Source: Porphyromonas gingivalis ATCC 33277
Lineage (GTDB): Bacteria > Bacteroidota > Bacteroidia > Bacteroidales > Porphyromonadaceae
Direction of reading: 5' to 3'
Length of the DNA: 64,000 bases
Assembly: GCF_000010505.1 (NCBI RefSeq)
Contig: NC_010729.1
Location: forward strand, 854,501 to 918,500
Below, one piece after another: positions 1-7,821 of the stretch. The notes under the pieces are model-generated. The model ran no database searches, was not told the origin of the DNA, and saw only the letters and a program-made list of their open reading frames with translations. Position numbers and translations under genes: made by a program. The first letter of the stretch is position 1; every line of letters starts with the position of its first letter.

Positions 1-155
1 TCGGCACGCTCTTCCATGTGGGGACGGGCAAGCTATCCATCACAGACTTTCGGGACATCATCGAATCGCAGGATCGCAGCCGTGCCGGCTCTTCAGCTCC
101 GGCTCATGCCCTCTATCTGGAGAGGGTAGTTTACCCGTCGGATCTGTTTCTCTGA
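1..155 (+). CDS. truA: tRNA pseudouridine synthase A, C-terminal end (partial)
   Basis: The first 50 codons, read from base 3 to the TGA at 153-155, are the end of a gene that begins outside the window. The translation contains GTLFHVGTGK, then FRDIIESQDRSRAG and SAPAHALYLERVVYP. This is the conserved C-terminus of TruA, with the RxxAG and APAxGLxL segments that close the catalytic fold. TruA makes pseudouridine at positions 38-40 of tRNA anticodon arms in the cytoplasm. The catalytic Asp lies upstream and cannot be seen. No neighbouring gene follows for 730 bases. Confidence 0.85.
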   Translation, partial: GTLFHVGTGKLSITDFRDIIESQDRSRAGSSAPAHALYLERVVYPSDLFL

Positions 156-254
156 CAGCATCCTTTCCCCGACCGATCATTTGTTTTTCTGTACGCCTCA
201 AAAAGGTGAAGAATAAATGAAAGAAATAGGACAGATTATATGAGATAAATCTTC

Positions 255-262
255 TACCTTTG
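255..262 (+). promoter_or_regulatory. Promoter -7 box (TACCTTTG)
   Basis: TACCTTTG fits the Bacteroidetes -7 consensus TAnnTTTG. No good TTTG -33 element lies 19-21 bases upstream. If it is active, transcription would start near base 268 and run through the C tract and the inverted repeats towards the HU gene. Confidence 0.3.
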
Positions 263-389
263 CTCGCAACGTAAATATATTCTTAATAAGAAATGACAAG
301 TAAATACTTTCATACCGGACATGAGCGTTTTATGTCGATGATGTCCTTGCTGCGTATCCCTGCTTGTTTCGACCGCACTTCCCAAAATA

Positions 390-401
390 CCCCCCCCCCC
401 C
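390..401. repeat. Homopolymeric C tract (12 C)
   Basis: Twelve consecutive C residues in an otherwise AT-rich stretch, about 130 bases downstream of the TACCTTTG box. Tracts of this length often vary in length through slipped-strand mispairing. No real coding frame spans it, so any effect would be on RNA or promoter spacing. Confidence 0.85.
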
Positions 402-577
402 ATATTTGTTAAAAACGGTATAATTCGTTTTGTTTTCGATAACCGACTTAAGGCTATATCGGCCTCTGCCCCTTGTCGAAATTTTTTCTTTTCCATCCTT
501 TTTCGATCGCATTTTACGGCCTTTCGGAGCATATTCCGGAGGGGGTCGAGCTACGCCCTACAGCGACTCGGGCTACG

Positions 578-607
578 CCGTAGAGCGTACCGAGCTACGC
601 TCTACGG
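578..607. repeat. Perfect 12-bp hairpin, 6-base loop
   Basis: The arms CCGTAGAGCGTA and TACGCTCTACGG are exact reverse complements separated by CCGAGC. The hairpin is part of the inverted-repeat field and is not followed by a T run, so it is not a simple terminator. Confidence 0.8.
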
Positions 608-758
608 CTTTTCGAGCTACGCTGTAGGGCTCACCGCGCCGGGCCCTACGGCTCAGCTCGGCCACCTGTACGGCTCCCGGAGCGGAACTCTACGGTTCGG
701 CTCGCTACGCTGTAGAGCGTACCTCGCCGAGCCCTACAGCGTAGCTCGAAGAGCCGTA
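603..758. repeat. 30-bp inverted repeat with 96-base spacer
   Basis: The arm at 603-632 and the reverse complement of 729-758 match at 29 of 30 positions. A 19-base core, GAGCTACGCTGTAGGGCTC, is identical. The spacer itself holds more copies of CTACGG and GTAGAGCGTAC. The left arm overlaps the right arm of the hairpin at 578-607, so alternative pairings are possible. Confidence 0.8.
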
Positions 759-886
759 CGGGATAGCTCGTCATCCTCTACGGCATACCGCCATGCTCCC
801 TATGGTATAGCCCGTTATCTTCTTCGGACTGAGATATTCGGACAAAAGCCAATCCAATTTTTACTAACATAAAAAATAGAATTACT

Positions 887-1369
887 ATGAAGTATTCAGT
901 ATCCAAACGAGTAGTTCGCTTAGGCAAAGATGCCGGCAAAGAACTCTACTATGCCAATCCCGTCTCCGTAAAGACTGCCACAATGAAAGATCTCTGCGAC
1001 TTGATGGCCAAGAACACGACGGTCGGTCGTGCCGATATTTATGCCGTCTTGGAACAGCTGTCGGATTCGATCCGCTACCTCGTCGGTCTTGGGATGAATG
1101 TCGATCTCGCCGGGTTGGCCACTTTCCGTGGCACGTTCAAAAGCCAAGGCGTGGAGAACAAGGAGGACTTCAATCCTCGCATGCACATCAGCAAACCGGC
1201 CATCGGCTGCATCCTCAAGCGTTCGTTCAAAGAACTGAACGGCGTAACCTATGAGCAGGTGGAAGTGGCAAACAAAACCAATAGCAATACCCCAACGCCT
1301 TCGCAGCCCTCAAATACGGGTGATAATAGCGGCGGCGGCGAACAAGGCTCCACCGGTGGCGGACTATAA
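887..1369 (+). CDS. HU-family DNA-binding protein (Bacteroidetes histone-like)
   Basis: A 160-residue protein. Residues 1-125 follow the Bacteroidetes HU-related fold: an N-terminal strand-rich lead, a helical segment (about 35-65) and the VDLAGLATFRGTFKSQGV region that corresponds to the HU beta-arm base. The usual start of classical HU is replaced by MKYSVSKRVV. Residues 128-160 form a low-complexity Asn/Thr/Ser/Gly tail ending in GGGL, which suggests a flexible C-terminal extension. It probably binds DNA non-specifically as a nucleoid protein. ATG 887 follows an AT-rich stretch, and the next gene starts about 35-55 bases downstream. Family assignment is from sequence pattern; the partner DNA is unknown. 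Confidence 0.8.
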   Translation: MKYSVSKRVVRLGKDAGKELYYANPVSVKTATMKDLCDLMAKNTTVGRADIYAVLEQLSDSIRYLVGLGMNVDLAGLATFRGTFKSQGVENKEDFNPRMHISKPAIGCILKRSFKELNGVTYEQVEVANKTNSNTPTPSQPSNTGDNSGGGEQGSTGGGL

Positions 1370-1425
1370 CCTATGGTAATAAATTTTCTAAATAGGCATA
1401 ATGGATGAATAATCTGACAAATAAT

Positions 1426-2838
1426 ATGAAACAGCTTCTCTCTCTTATTCTTTTCTCTATCCTTGGTTTTTATCCAAGTTCATTAGAGTCACAAACACGC
1501 TATGTAAGAGAAAATTCCATCACAACGATACAAGCAAGATTAGACACAGTATGTTATTTCCCTGATAGAGGAGACCTATTTCCCATGACCGAGAACTCAG
1601 CTATTTTGGAATTTCAGTATCCGAAAAGTGCCAATTCGCATGTTCTTATTCAGCTTAAAAGGATTTTTTTGCGAAATCCATGGGCCGTGATCGAAGAGAG
1701 TATTCCTAACTCGATCCTTCAATTATCTCCCGAGCAAATCGTCAAATATAGATTACAGGAATCGAACGTTCTTAAAGATGCTCCTTCCGGTGATTATTGC
1801 GATTTGTTGGACTTAAGTGTATTGACTGTACAGCATGACGGAGCGGATATGCTGACGGTAAGGCACCACATTAATATCAATCAAGCTCTTTACGATGCAG
1901 CTACATGGAATCATCGAACAGAAACCGAGAGTTGCGTGAGTATTGATAAAAAGACAGGTAAGATTCTGGATATATGGGATGTTTTCGATGTCAGGCAAAA
2001 GGAGAATATAATTGGCTGTATCAAAAGACATATTTCTTCTTCACAAGAAGCACAAGAAGCGATACAGTACTTATGCTTTCATAGAGCAGGAGGGCCTGTT
2101 TTGTCCCCATCAGATCCGTTTTATCAAAATCCCGAACTCGATCTATGTTTGAAATATCTTTTAAACGAACCTTTTAATCACAGCTTTAGTGTTGGTTATG
2201 GATATGAGGGTGTGATACTGACTCTTTCGGCCAGACTTTATACTCCCGATAGTGATTCTTCATACAAGATTGTGATTCCGTGGTATGCTTTTGAGATCCA
2301 TACCGATCGTACGTCGAGGGACTTGTGCTCTTTTCTGACAGAGAAAGGGAAAAAATATATTGCTCCTCTCTTCAAGTTTTGTGCTGATGCCAGTATTGGA
2401 CAAATACAAAAAGACGAGAGATATTCAAATCAAAGTAAAGGGCAAATTATAAGTCAAGAACAACTTCGTCGTACATATCGCGGACAATTGGAAGCTGCAG
2501 CATCGCAGATGACCCAAAAGCTTATGAGAGATATTTCACCACAAAGTGGAAAAGAAGCACGTTACGTCTTGGATTTAGAGAGTATCCACTATGACGAAGA
2601 AACCAATATGGTTTCAAGCAAAGTATTATTGATATGGCAAGCAAGAGAATTTATGGCAAATATCTCTTATGGAGAGTGTCAAGTATCAGGTACCCTTCAG
2701 GTATATATGCCTATTCGCACGATTGATTCTACAAAAGCAATCCTCAGAGTCGATAAATACAATGAACATTTGAAGAAAGTGTCCATGGAAAAAGACCGTG
2801 CCAAGTTAAATCAAGGAATAGTAATCGTTCTGAATTGA
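1426..2838 (+). CDS. Secreted DUF3298/RsiV-like hypothetical protein
   Basis: The start is placed at ATG 1426 because MKQLLSLILFSILGFYPSSL then forms a normal signal peptide; ATG 1405 would add seven polar residues. The mature protein is about 450 residues. The middle (about 100-310) resembles DUF3298/RsiV-type domains: NQALYDAATWNHRTE, then KKTGKILDIWDVF, then a beta-rich segment ending VIPWYAFEIH. The last ~120 residues (from SQEQLRRTYRGQLE) form a separate module. That module is repeated in the decayed gene just downstream (2906-3397), so the two arose by local duplication. It is likely exported to the periplasm or cell surface; the function is unknown. Codon use is more AT-rich than in the housekeeping neighbours. 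Confidence 0.6.
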   Translation: MKQLLSLILFSILGFYPSSLESQTRYVRENSITTIQARLDTVCYFPDRGDLFPMTENSAILEFQYPKSANSHVLIQLKRIFLRNPWAVIEESIPNSILQLSPEQIVKYRLQESNVLKDAPSGDYCDLLDLSVLTVQHDGADMLTVRHHININQALYDAATWNHRTETESCVSIDKKTGKILDIWDVFDVRQKENIIGCIKRHISSSQEAQEAIQYLCFHRAGGPVLSPSDPFYQNPELDLCLKYLLNEPFNHSFSVGYGYEGVILTLSARLYTPDSDSSYKIVIPWYAFEIHTDRTSRDLCSFLTEKGKKYIAPLFKFCADASIGQIQKDERYSNQSKGQIISQEQLRRTYRGQLEAAASQMTQKLMRDISPQSGKEARYVLDLESIHYDEETNMVSSKVLLIWQAREFMANISYGECQVSGTLQVYMPIRTIDSTKAILRVDKYNEHLKKVSMEKDRAKLNQGIVIVLN

Positions 2839-2905
2839 TTTTGTAATCATTAAAAGAGTGGTAACATAGCAAATTTGTAAAAACGATAATTGACAATATC
2901 CGGAT

Positions 2906-3397
2906 ATGAAAAGATTTTATCTAATCACAGCCCTATCAGTTTTTTTTGTGATAGCGTTTACTTTCAATAGTTGAGATGTCCCCAATACTGTACAGAAAGG
3001 TCAGGGAACTTGGATTTCAAAGCAGGAACAACTTCGTCGCACATATCGGGGAATCTTGGAAACAGCGTCATCGCAGATGCTTAAAACTTTGATAAAAGAA
3101 TTTTCGCCACAAAGTGGAAAAGATGCTCAATATCTCCTTGACCTAAACAATATATCCTATGACGACCAGAACAATATGGTTTCAGCAAAAGTATTATTGA
3201 CATGGCAAGCAAGGGAATTTTTAGCTGGTATTCCTTATGGAGAATGCCAAGTGTCAGGTACAATTTATGTATACATGCCTATTCGTACTTTTGATTCTAC
3301 CGAAGTTATTCTTATCCCTGATAGATACAATGCACATCTAAGAGATGTATCGACCAATGCCAAGTTAGAGCGAGGAATAAGAATAATTCTGAATTAG
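2906..3397 (+). pseudogene. Decayed lipoprotein paralogue with in-frame TGA at the lipobox
   Basis: ATG 2906 opens MKRFYLITALSVFFVIAFTF followed by Asn-Ser, then TGA at 2972-2974. The same frame then continues without interruption to the stop at 3395-3397. A signal peptide ending in N-S would be expected to be followed by Cys in a lipoprotein, and TGA is one base from TGC or TGT. The simplest reading is that the lipobox cysteine codon mutated to a stop. The rest (EQLRRTYRGILETASSQM to ILN) is closely similar to the C-terminal module of the 1426-2838 gene. A shorter product from ATG 3056 is possible but would lack export signals. A sequencing error at this codon cannot be excluded. Confidence 0.65.
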
Positions 3398-3426
3398 TTG
3401 ATACTTCTCTGGGGTATTCTGTTTTT

Positions 3427-3462
3427 TGAGAGCTTGGATGTTGTATTCAGGCTCTCTTTTTT
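3427..3462 (+). terminator. Rho-independent terminator
   Basis: GAGAGC (3428-3433) pairs with GCTCTC (3451-3456) and is followed by TTTTTT. It lies 30 bases after the stop of the decayed lipoprotein gene and ends the short plus-strand cluster. Confidence 0.55.
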
Positions 3463-3510
3463 GGGAAAAATAATTGGAGATGTACGGTTGGCATTATATC
3501 CCGGAGTGCG

Positions 3511-4863
3511 TCATTCATCGGCAAGGCGGGCTTCTTCGAACTTTGCTTTCATCGTGGGATTGCCTCGTGTCAGCTTCTTGATGGTGAGAGCCTCTGCCTT
3601 GTCGTTCGCAAGGCGGAGGTTGTACTCGCTGCCGACCAAGGCTTCCTTGATTTTATTCAGGTGCTGTATGGACTTGTCTATCTCGTCGATAGCCGTTTTG
3701 AATCGTTCGCTGGCAAGGCGATAGTTTTTACCGAATCTTTCCCGAAAATCTTCGAGCTGACTCTCGAAATTCGAAACATCGATGGATTGTTTCTGCGCGA
3801 TGGCAAGCTGCTGTCTGTACTCCAGACCCTTTTTGGACGTCTGCACCAGGAGGGTTATCATCGGAATGAAAAACTGCGGACGAATCACATACATCTTATC
3901 GTATCTGTAGGACATATCCACAATACCGCCGTTGTACAACTCGTTGTCCGGCTCCAGCAGAGAGACGAGTACGGCAAATTCGCAACCTTTGGCCCGGCGA
4001 TCGGTATCCAGTTTCTTGAGAAAGTCTTCGTTCTTATGCTTCGTGGCGGTCTCATCGGCTTCGTTCTTCATCTCGAACATGATGGATATGTATTCAGTCC
4101 CATCTTCGCCGAAATCACGAAAGATAAAGTCCCCTTTCGTGCCTCCCGATGCATCATTATCTTTTTCGAAATAGGCATTGGGCATCATGGGGCGGAGCAT
4201 CTGATTGAATTGGGTGGAGCAATGAATCTCTAAGGTCTCCCCGATCATTTTCGTGGACATGCGAGCTTTCAGATCTTTATAATAGTCCACCTCTTCCTGC
4301 TTCAGTTTCAGACGGGCTTCATACCGGTCTTTGAGCGCATTCTCCTGAATGGTCGCATTTTGCTTGTCCAGCTCTGCCGCAGCTTTCAGCAGGGCTATCT
4401 CTGCTTCTTTGGATTTGATATCCTCTTGTGCTTTCTGTTGCTCTTTGAGAACGGCGATCTCCAAGGCACTGTCTTTGTCTCTGATAGCAGATTTCAGATC
4501 GCTGATTTCTTTCTCTTTTCCTGCGATGGCGAGGCTTAGCTCGGACTGCTTTTTTTGTTCGACGACGTTCAGTTCCGACTGCAGGCGAACCAGCTCGGCA
4601 TCTTTCTGCGCGATGGCAGCCTGCCAGTCCTTCTCCATCCGAATCTGCTCTTCGGCTTTTTTGTTCAGTTCCTGCTGATACTTGTTCAGGGCATTTGCTT
4701 CTATCACCTGCTGCTCGGTCTGATGCTGCTTGTGGAGATCAGCGATCCGACGCTCCATTTCGGTTTCGAATTCCGCATTTCGCACTTGACTGACGATCGA
4801 AGCGTAATCGGCTTCATCTACGGTAAAGAAGTTACCGCAATTGGGGCATTTCAGTTCCTTCAT
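3511..4863 (-). CDS. DUF2130 domain protein, coiled-coil
   Basis: A 450-residue cytoplasmic protein. Residues 1-12 carry a C-P-N-C-G zinc-knuckle-like motif. Residues about 20-210 are a long Glu/Lys/Gln/Ala-rich coiled coil. Residues about 205-400 hold the DUF2130 core, with [13 protein letters not shown], then [23 protein letters not shown] and [14 protein letters not shown]. Spaced Asp/Glu/Lys of the D...E-x-K type (FEMKNE) give it a look of RmuC-like or restriction-fold nucleases, but this is inference and no activity is established. It lies 49 bases downstream of the membrane protein gene at 4913-5560 on the same strand and is probably co-transcribed. Confidence 0.75.
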   Translation of the reverse strand: MKELKCPNCGNFFTVDEADYASIVSQVRNAEFETEMERRIADLHKQHQTEQQVIEANALNKYQQELNKKAEEQIRMEKDWQAAIAQKDAELVRLQSELNVVEQKKQSELSLAIAGKEKEISDLKSAIRDKDSALEIAVLKEQQKAQEDIKSKEAEIALLKAAAELDKQNATIQENALKDRYEARLKLKQEEVDYYKDLKARMSTKMIGETLEIHCSTQFNQMLRPMMPNAYFEKDNDASGGTKGDFIFRDFGEDGTEYISIMFEMKNEADETATKHKNEDFLKKLDTDRRAKGCEFAVLVSLLEPDNELYNGGIVDMSYRYDKMYVIRPQFFIPMITLLVQTSKKGLEYRQQLAIAQKQSIDVSNFESQLEDFRERFGKNYRLASERFKTAIDEIDKSIQHLNKIKEALVGSEYNLRLANDKAEALTIKKLTRGNPTMKAKFEEARLADE

Positions 4864-4912
4864 GGCATTTTCATCATTTTGGTATCAAATCCTTGTGTCG
4901 GTCACTGATGTT

Positions 4913-5560
4913 TTACGCCTTTGCATGTCGGGAGGAAGCCAAGGCTAAGATCAGTCCCAGAGCGATGGACAGGAGTGCAGCCACAAAGACGCGGTACTCG
5001 GGTGGAAGTAAAAAGGTGACCGTATGTGCCGGTATCCAGAAGAAGGGAATGGTCTTGCCAACGACGAAAGTCATAAAGCGATTCCAATCCACTCGTTCAA
5101 CGGCGAGCCGGATGCTTCCTCCCCGTCCTGTAGCTTTATTCTCGAGATATGTATCGCTGATGCGGTGGGCGGCCATGAAGGCCGGGCCGAATGTCAGATT
5201 CATGGCGGAAGAGATAAGGAAAGCCGTATAGACCGAACTGTCGATGTCGGGGAGCAGTCCTCTTGCGATGATACCTCGTATACCGGCTTCGTACAACCCG
5301 AAGTTGAAGACGATGAGTATACCGACAATGCCCCATATCACAATACGCACCCATAGATAGGTGGGGCAGGTGTATCGTTGGGCTTTGATCCGTCCGGCCA
5401 GTACTTCACCGATGGTAGCCAAGATGGCAAACTTCAGGAAACCGATATAATAAGGATAATGGCGACTGAGGGAGTTGAATGTTTCCGATGTCCAAGGGGA
5501 AAGCATAAGCCCCAACATCAGGATAATGATCAGAAGGATGAGTAGATCTCCTTTTTTCAT
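4913..5560 (-). CDS. Multi-pass membrane protein, possibly Mpv17/PMP22-like
   Basis: A 215-residue protein with hydrophobic segments at about 7-22, 38-56, 72-92, 115-130 and 185-210. It ends in a short basic tail. The segment FVVGKTIPFFWIPAHTVTFL followed by PPEYRV resembles the W-x-P...NF-x-P-x-x-R region of the Mpv17/PMP22 family, and that is the basis for the tentative family name. It is located in the inner membrane; no substrate or partner is known. It is the first gene of a likely two-gene unit with the DUF2130 gene. The dcp terminator lies just upstream. Confidence 0.6.
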   Translation of the reverse strand: MKKGDLLILLIIILMLGLMLSPWTSETFNSLSRHYPYYIGFLKFAILATIGEVLAGRIKAQRYTCPTYLWVRIVIWGIVGILIVFNFGLYEAGIRGIIARGLLPDIDSSVYTAFLISSAMNLTFGPAFMAAHRISDTYLENKATGRGGSIRLAVERVDWNRFMTFVVGKTIPFFWIPAHTVTFLLPPEYRVFVAALLSIALGLILALASSRHAKA

Positions 5561-5598
5561 CGTAGCTGTTTCGTTTTTGGTATAGGGTGAATAACAAA

Positions 5599-5643
5599 GA
5601 GGCTGTGCTCTTGCAGGATCTTGGAACCTGAAAGCACAGCCTC
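5599..5643 (-). terminator. Terminator after dcp
   Basis: GAGGCTGTGCT (5599-5609) and AGCACAGCCTC (5633-5643) are exact reverse complements, giving an 11-bp stem. On the minus strand the stem is followed by TTTGTT. It lies 13 bases after the dcp stop. Confidence 0.75.
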
Positions 5644-5656
5644 GTCTATTGCTGTA

Positions 5657-7783
5657 TTACATGAGACCGCGAGCGCGGAGCAAATCCCTGATGTCAGGCT
5701 TTTGCAGACCGGTGAATGCGGTGAAGATCACGTTGAAATCCTGTGTATTGCCACGCGAAAGAATCATATCCCGAAGGCGTTGTCCGTTTTGCGGAGTCAT
5801 ACCACCGTTTTGCACCATCCATTGATAAACGTTGTGATCCAGCACTTCTGTCCACAGATAAGCGTAGTAACCGGATGCATAACCATTGCTCCAGATATGG
5901 CGGAAATAAGAGGAGCGATAGCGAGGAGGTATCTGCGGATTGTAGAGACCGACTTTGCGCAGGGCTTCTTCTTCGAACTTGGCCACGTCGGTAATGGCTT
6001 CCGCCTCTTCGACCGTGAGCGTATGCCATGCCTGATCGAGGCTTACGGCTGCAAGATTTTCTCCCATAGAATAAGCCTGATTGAAGTCGCTCGCATCCTG
6101 AATCTTCTTGACCAATTCGGCCGGCATAGGCTCCTGTGTCTTCCAGTGCTTAGCGTAGTTGGCAAACACTTCCGGATCCATAGCCCAATGTTCGTTGAGC
6201 TGAGACGGCATCTCGACGAAGTCACGCGCCACATTCGTACCGGAGAGCAAAGGATACTGCTGGGCGGCAAACATACCGTGGAGGGCATGACCGAATTCGT
6301 GGAAGAGAGTGGTCACCTCATCGTAGTTGATGAGAGAGGGCTGACCATCAACGCCTTTGGCATAGTTGCAAACATTGTAGATCACCGGCTTTTGGTTCAG
6401 CAGGTAGCTTTGGTCTACCCAGTTGCTCATCCATGCACCTCCGCTCTTGGTCGGACGGCGATAGAGGTCGGTGTAGAAGAGTGCGAGCTGCTTGCCATCT
6501 TGGTCGATAACATCGAATACACGTACATCTTCGGCATAGACGGGCAGGTCGGTACGCTCCTTGAATGTGAGGCCATAGAGCTTGTTGGCAGCATAGAATA
6601 CTCCATTCTTGAGGACGCTGTCCGTCACAAAGTACTGCTTCACTTCGTTCTCATCCAGACCGAACTTTTCCTTGCGGAGCTTATCGGCATAGTAGTTCCA
6701 GTCAGCAGCCGTAAGGTCTCCTTCGAAACCTTTGGAGCGGGCATAAGCCTGAAGTTCGGCAGCATCTTTCTGTGCCTGTGGAGCATAGGGCGTAGCTATC
6801 GACTTGACAAAAGCCAGCACCGTCTCCGGATTATTAGCCATCTGATTCTGAAGCTTCCATGCGGCATAATTAGGGAAGCCGAGAAGGCGAGCCTTCTGTG
6901 CACGGAGCTTGGCCAGACGAAGTACGATGGACTGCGTGTCGTTGGCATCGCCTTTGTCCGTGCGATGGATAGAGGCCTCCAATACACGCTGACGAATGGT
7001 ACGGTCGTTCAGTACCGAGAGATAATCCTGCTGAGTGGTATTGGTGATATTCAACAGGTATTTGCCTTCGTGGCCGGCAGTTTTGGCATCGCTTGCAGCT
7101 TTGGCTATCTCCGTTTCGCTAAGACCATCGAGCGAGTCTTTGCTCCCTACGATTACCGCTGCGGCATTGGTGGCTGCGATCAGCTTGTTGCCGAATTCGG
7201 TCGTCAGCGAAGCCTCTTCCTTGTTCAGTTCCATGAGCTTGGCCTTGTCCTCGGCACTCAGATTGGCACCGGCACGGACAAAGGCATCGTAATACTCTTG
7301 GATCAACTTTTGTCCCTCGGGTTCGATGGCGGATTGGTCACTTTCGTAAACGGCTTTTACGCGTTGGAAAAGTTTGTCGTTAAGGTAGATGGCATCGCTG
7401 TGTGCAGCCAAAAGAGGCGATACTTTTTCTTCGATTTTCTGTAGTTCATCGTTCGTATTGGCTCCCGTGAGACCGAAGAAGACATTGGAAACACGTTTGA
7501 GTGTCTGTCCCGAACGTTCCATGGCTACGAGCGTATTCTCGAAAGTGGGAGCTTCGGAGTTGTTCACGATCGAATCGATCCCGGCCAACTGCTGCTCCAT
7601 GCCGGCTTCGAAAGCAGGCAGGAAGTGTTCGGTTTTGATTTTGTCGAATTCGGGTGCTTCCATGAAGAGAGCACTCGACTGCAGCAGAGGATTGTCGGAG
7701 AGGTTGGCATCTCCTTTACGGCTGCCGTTACATGCTGTGAGCATTGCCATAATACTGATTGCAAAAACAAATTTTTTACTCAT
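5657..7783 (-). CDS. dcp: Peptidyl-dipeptidase Dcp, M3 zinc metallopeptidase, lipoprotein
   Basis: The start at 7783 gives MSKKFVFAISIMAMLTAC, a lipoprotein signal with the lipobox L-T-A-C, so the enzyme is probably tethered in the periplasm. The 708-residue length is typical of M3 peptidases. The zinc site is HEFGH at residues 495-499, with the third ligand Glu at about 524 in FVEMPSQ. The YMGENLAA-like and RSSYFRHIWSNGYASGYYAYLW segments are characteristic of Dcp and oligopeptidase A. It removes dipeptides from peptide C-termini, which fits an amino-acid-fermenting organism. It starts 38 bases after the TPR gene, so it is probably the second gene of a two-gene operon, and it is closed by a strong terminator. 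An in-frame ATG 27 bases upstream would spoil the signal peptide. Confidence 0.93.
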   Translation of the reverse strand: MSKKFVFAISIMAMLTACNGSRKGDANLSDNPLLQSSALFMEAPEFDKIKTEHFLPAFEAGMEQQLAGIDSIVNNSEAPTFENTLVAMERSGQTLKRVSNVFFGLTGANTNDELQKIEEKVSPLLAAHSDAIYLNDKLFQRVKAVYESDQSAIEPEGQKLIQEYYDAFVRAGANLSAEDKAKLMELNKEEASLTTEFGNKLIAATNAAAVIVGSKDSLDGLSETEIAKAASDAKTAGHEGKYLLNITNTTQQDYLSVLNDRTIRQRVLEASIHRTDKGDANDTQSIVLRLAKLRAQKARLLGFPNYAAWKLQNQMANNPETVLAFVKSIATPYAPQAQKDAAELQAYARSKGFEGDLTAADWNYYADKLRKEKFGLDENEVKQYFVTDSVLKNGVFYAANKLYGLTFKERTDLPVYAEDVRVFDVIDQDGKQLALFYTDLYRRPTKSGGAWMSNWVDQSYLLNQKPVIYNVCNYAKGVDGQPSLINYDEVTTLFHEFGHALHGMFAAQQYPLLSGTNVARDFVEMPSQLNEHWAMDPEVFANYAKHWKTQEPMPAELVKKIQDASDFNQAYSMGENLAAVSLDQAWHTLTVEEAEAITDVAKFEEEALRKVGLYNPQIPPRYRSSYFRHIWSNGYASGYYAYLWTEVLDHNVYQWMVQNGGMTPQNGQRLRDMILSRGNTQDFNVIFTAFTGLQKPDIRDLLRARGLM

Positions 7784-7821
7784 TGATTGGAGGTTTGTGA
7801 GATGAAACATTAGTAATTCCC

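Larger units (their letters stand above)
156..886. other. Non-coding stretch with inverted-repeat field
   Basis: No convincing gene is seen over 731 bases. The stretch holds a TAnnTTTG promoter-like box (255-262), a run of 12 C (390-401), and a G+C-rich field from about 540 to 800. That field is built from permutations of CTACG, GAGCTACGC and GTAGAGCGTA in both orientations. Small open frames here are short, overlap each other and have no recognisable product. No clear promoter lies directly before the HU gene at 887, so part of this stretch could be its leader. Confidence 0.7.

Noticed and set aside
254-532. 92-codon minus-strand frame spanning the C tract
   Set aside because: Low-complexity, overlapped by another frame of equal quality, and without start context or recognisable product; only the tract itself is reported.
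2972-2974. Selenocysteine recoding at the in-frame TGA
   Set aside because: No SECIS-like hairpin is evident directly after the codon, and a lipobox cysteine changed to a stop is a simpler explanation.
5621-7444. 607-codon plus-strand frame opposite dcp
   Set aside because: Antisense shadow of a clear M3 peptidase; codon bias of the real gene keeps the opposite frame open.
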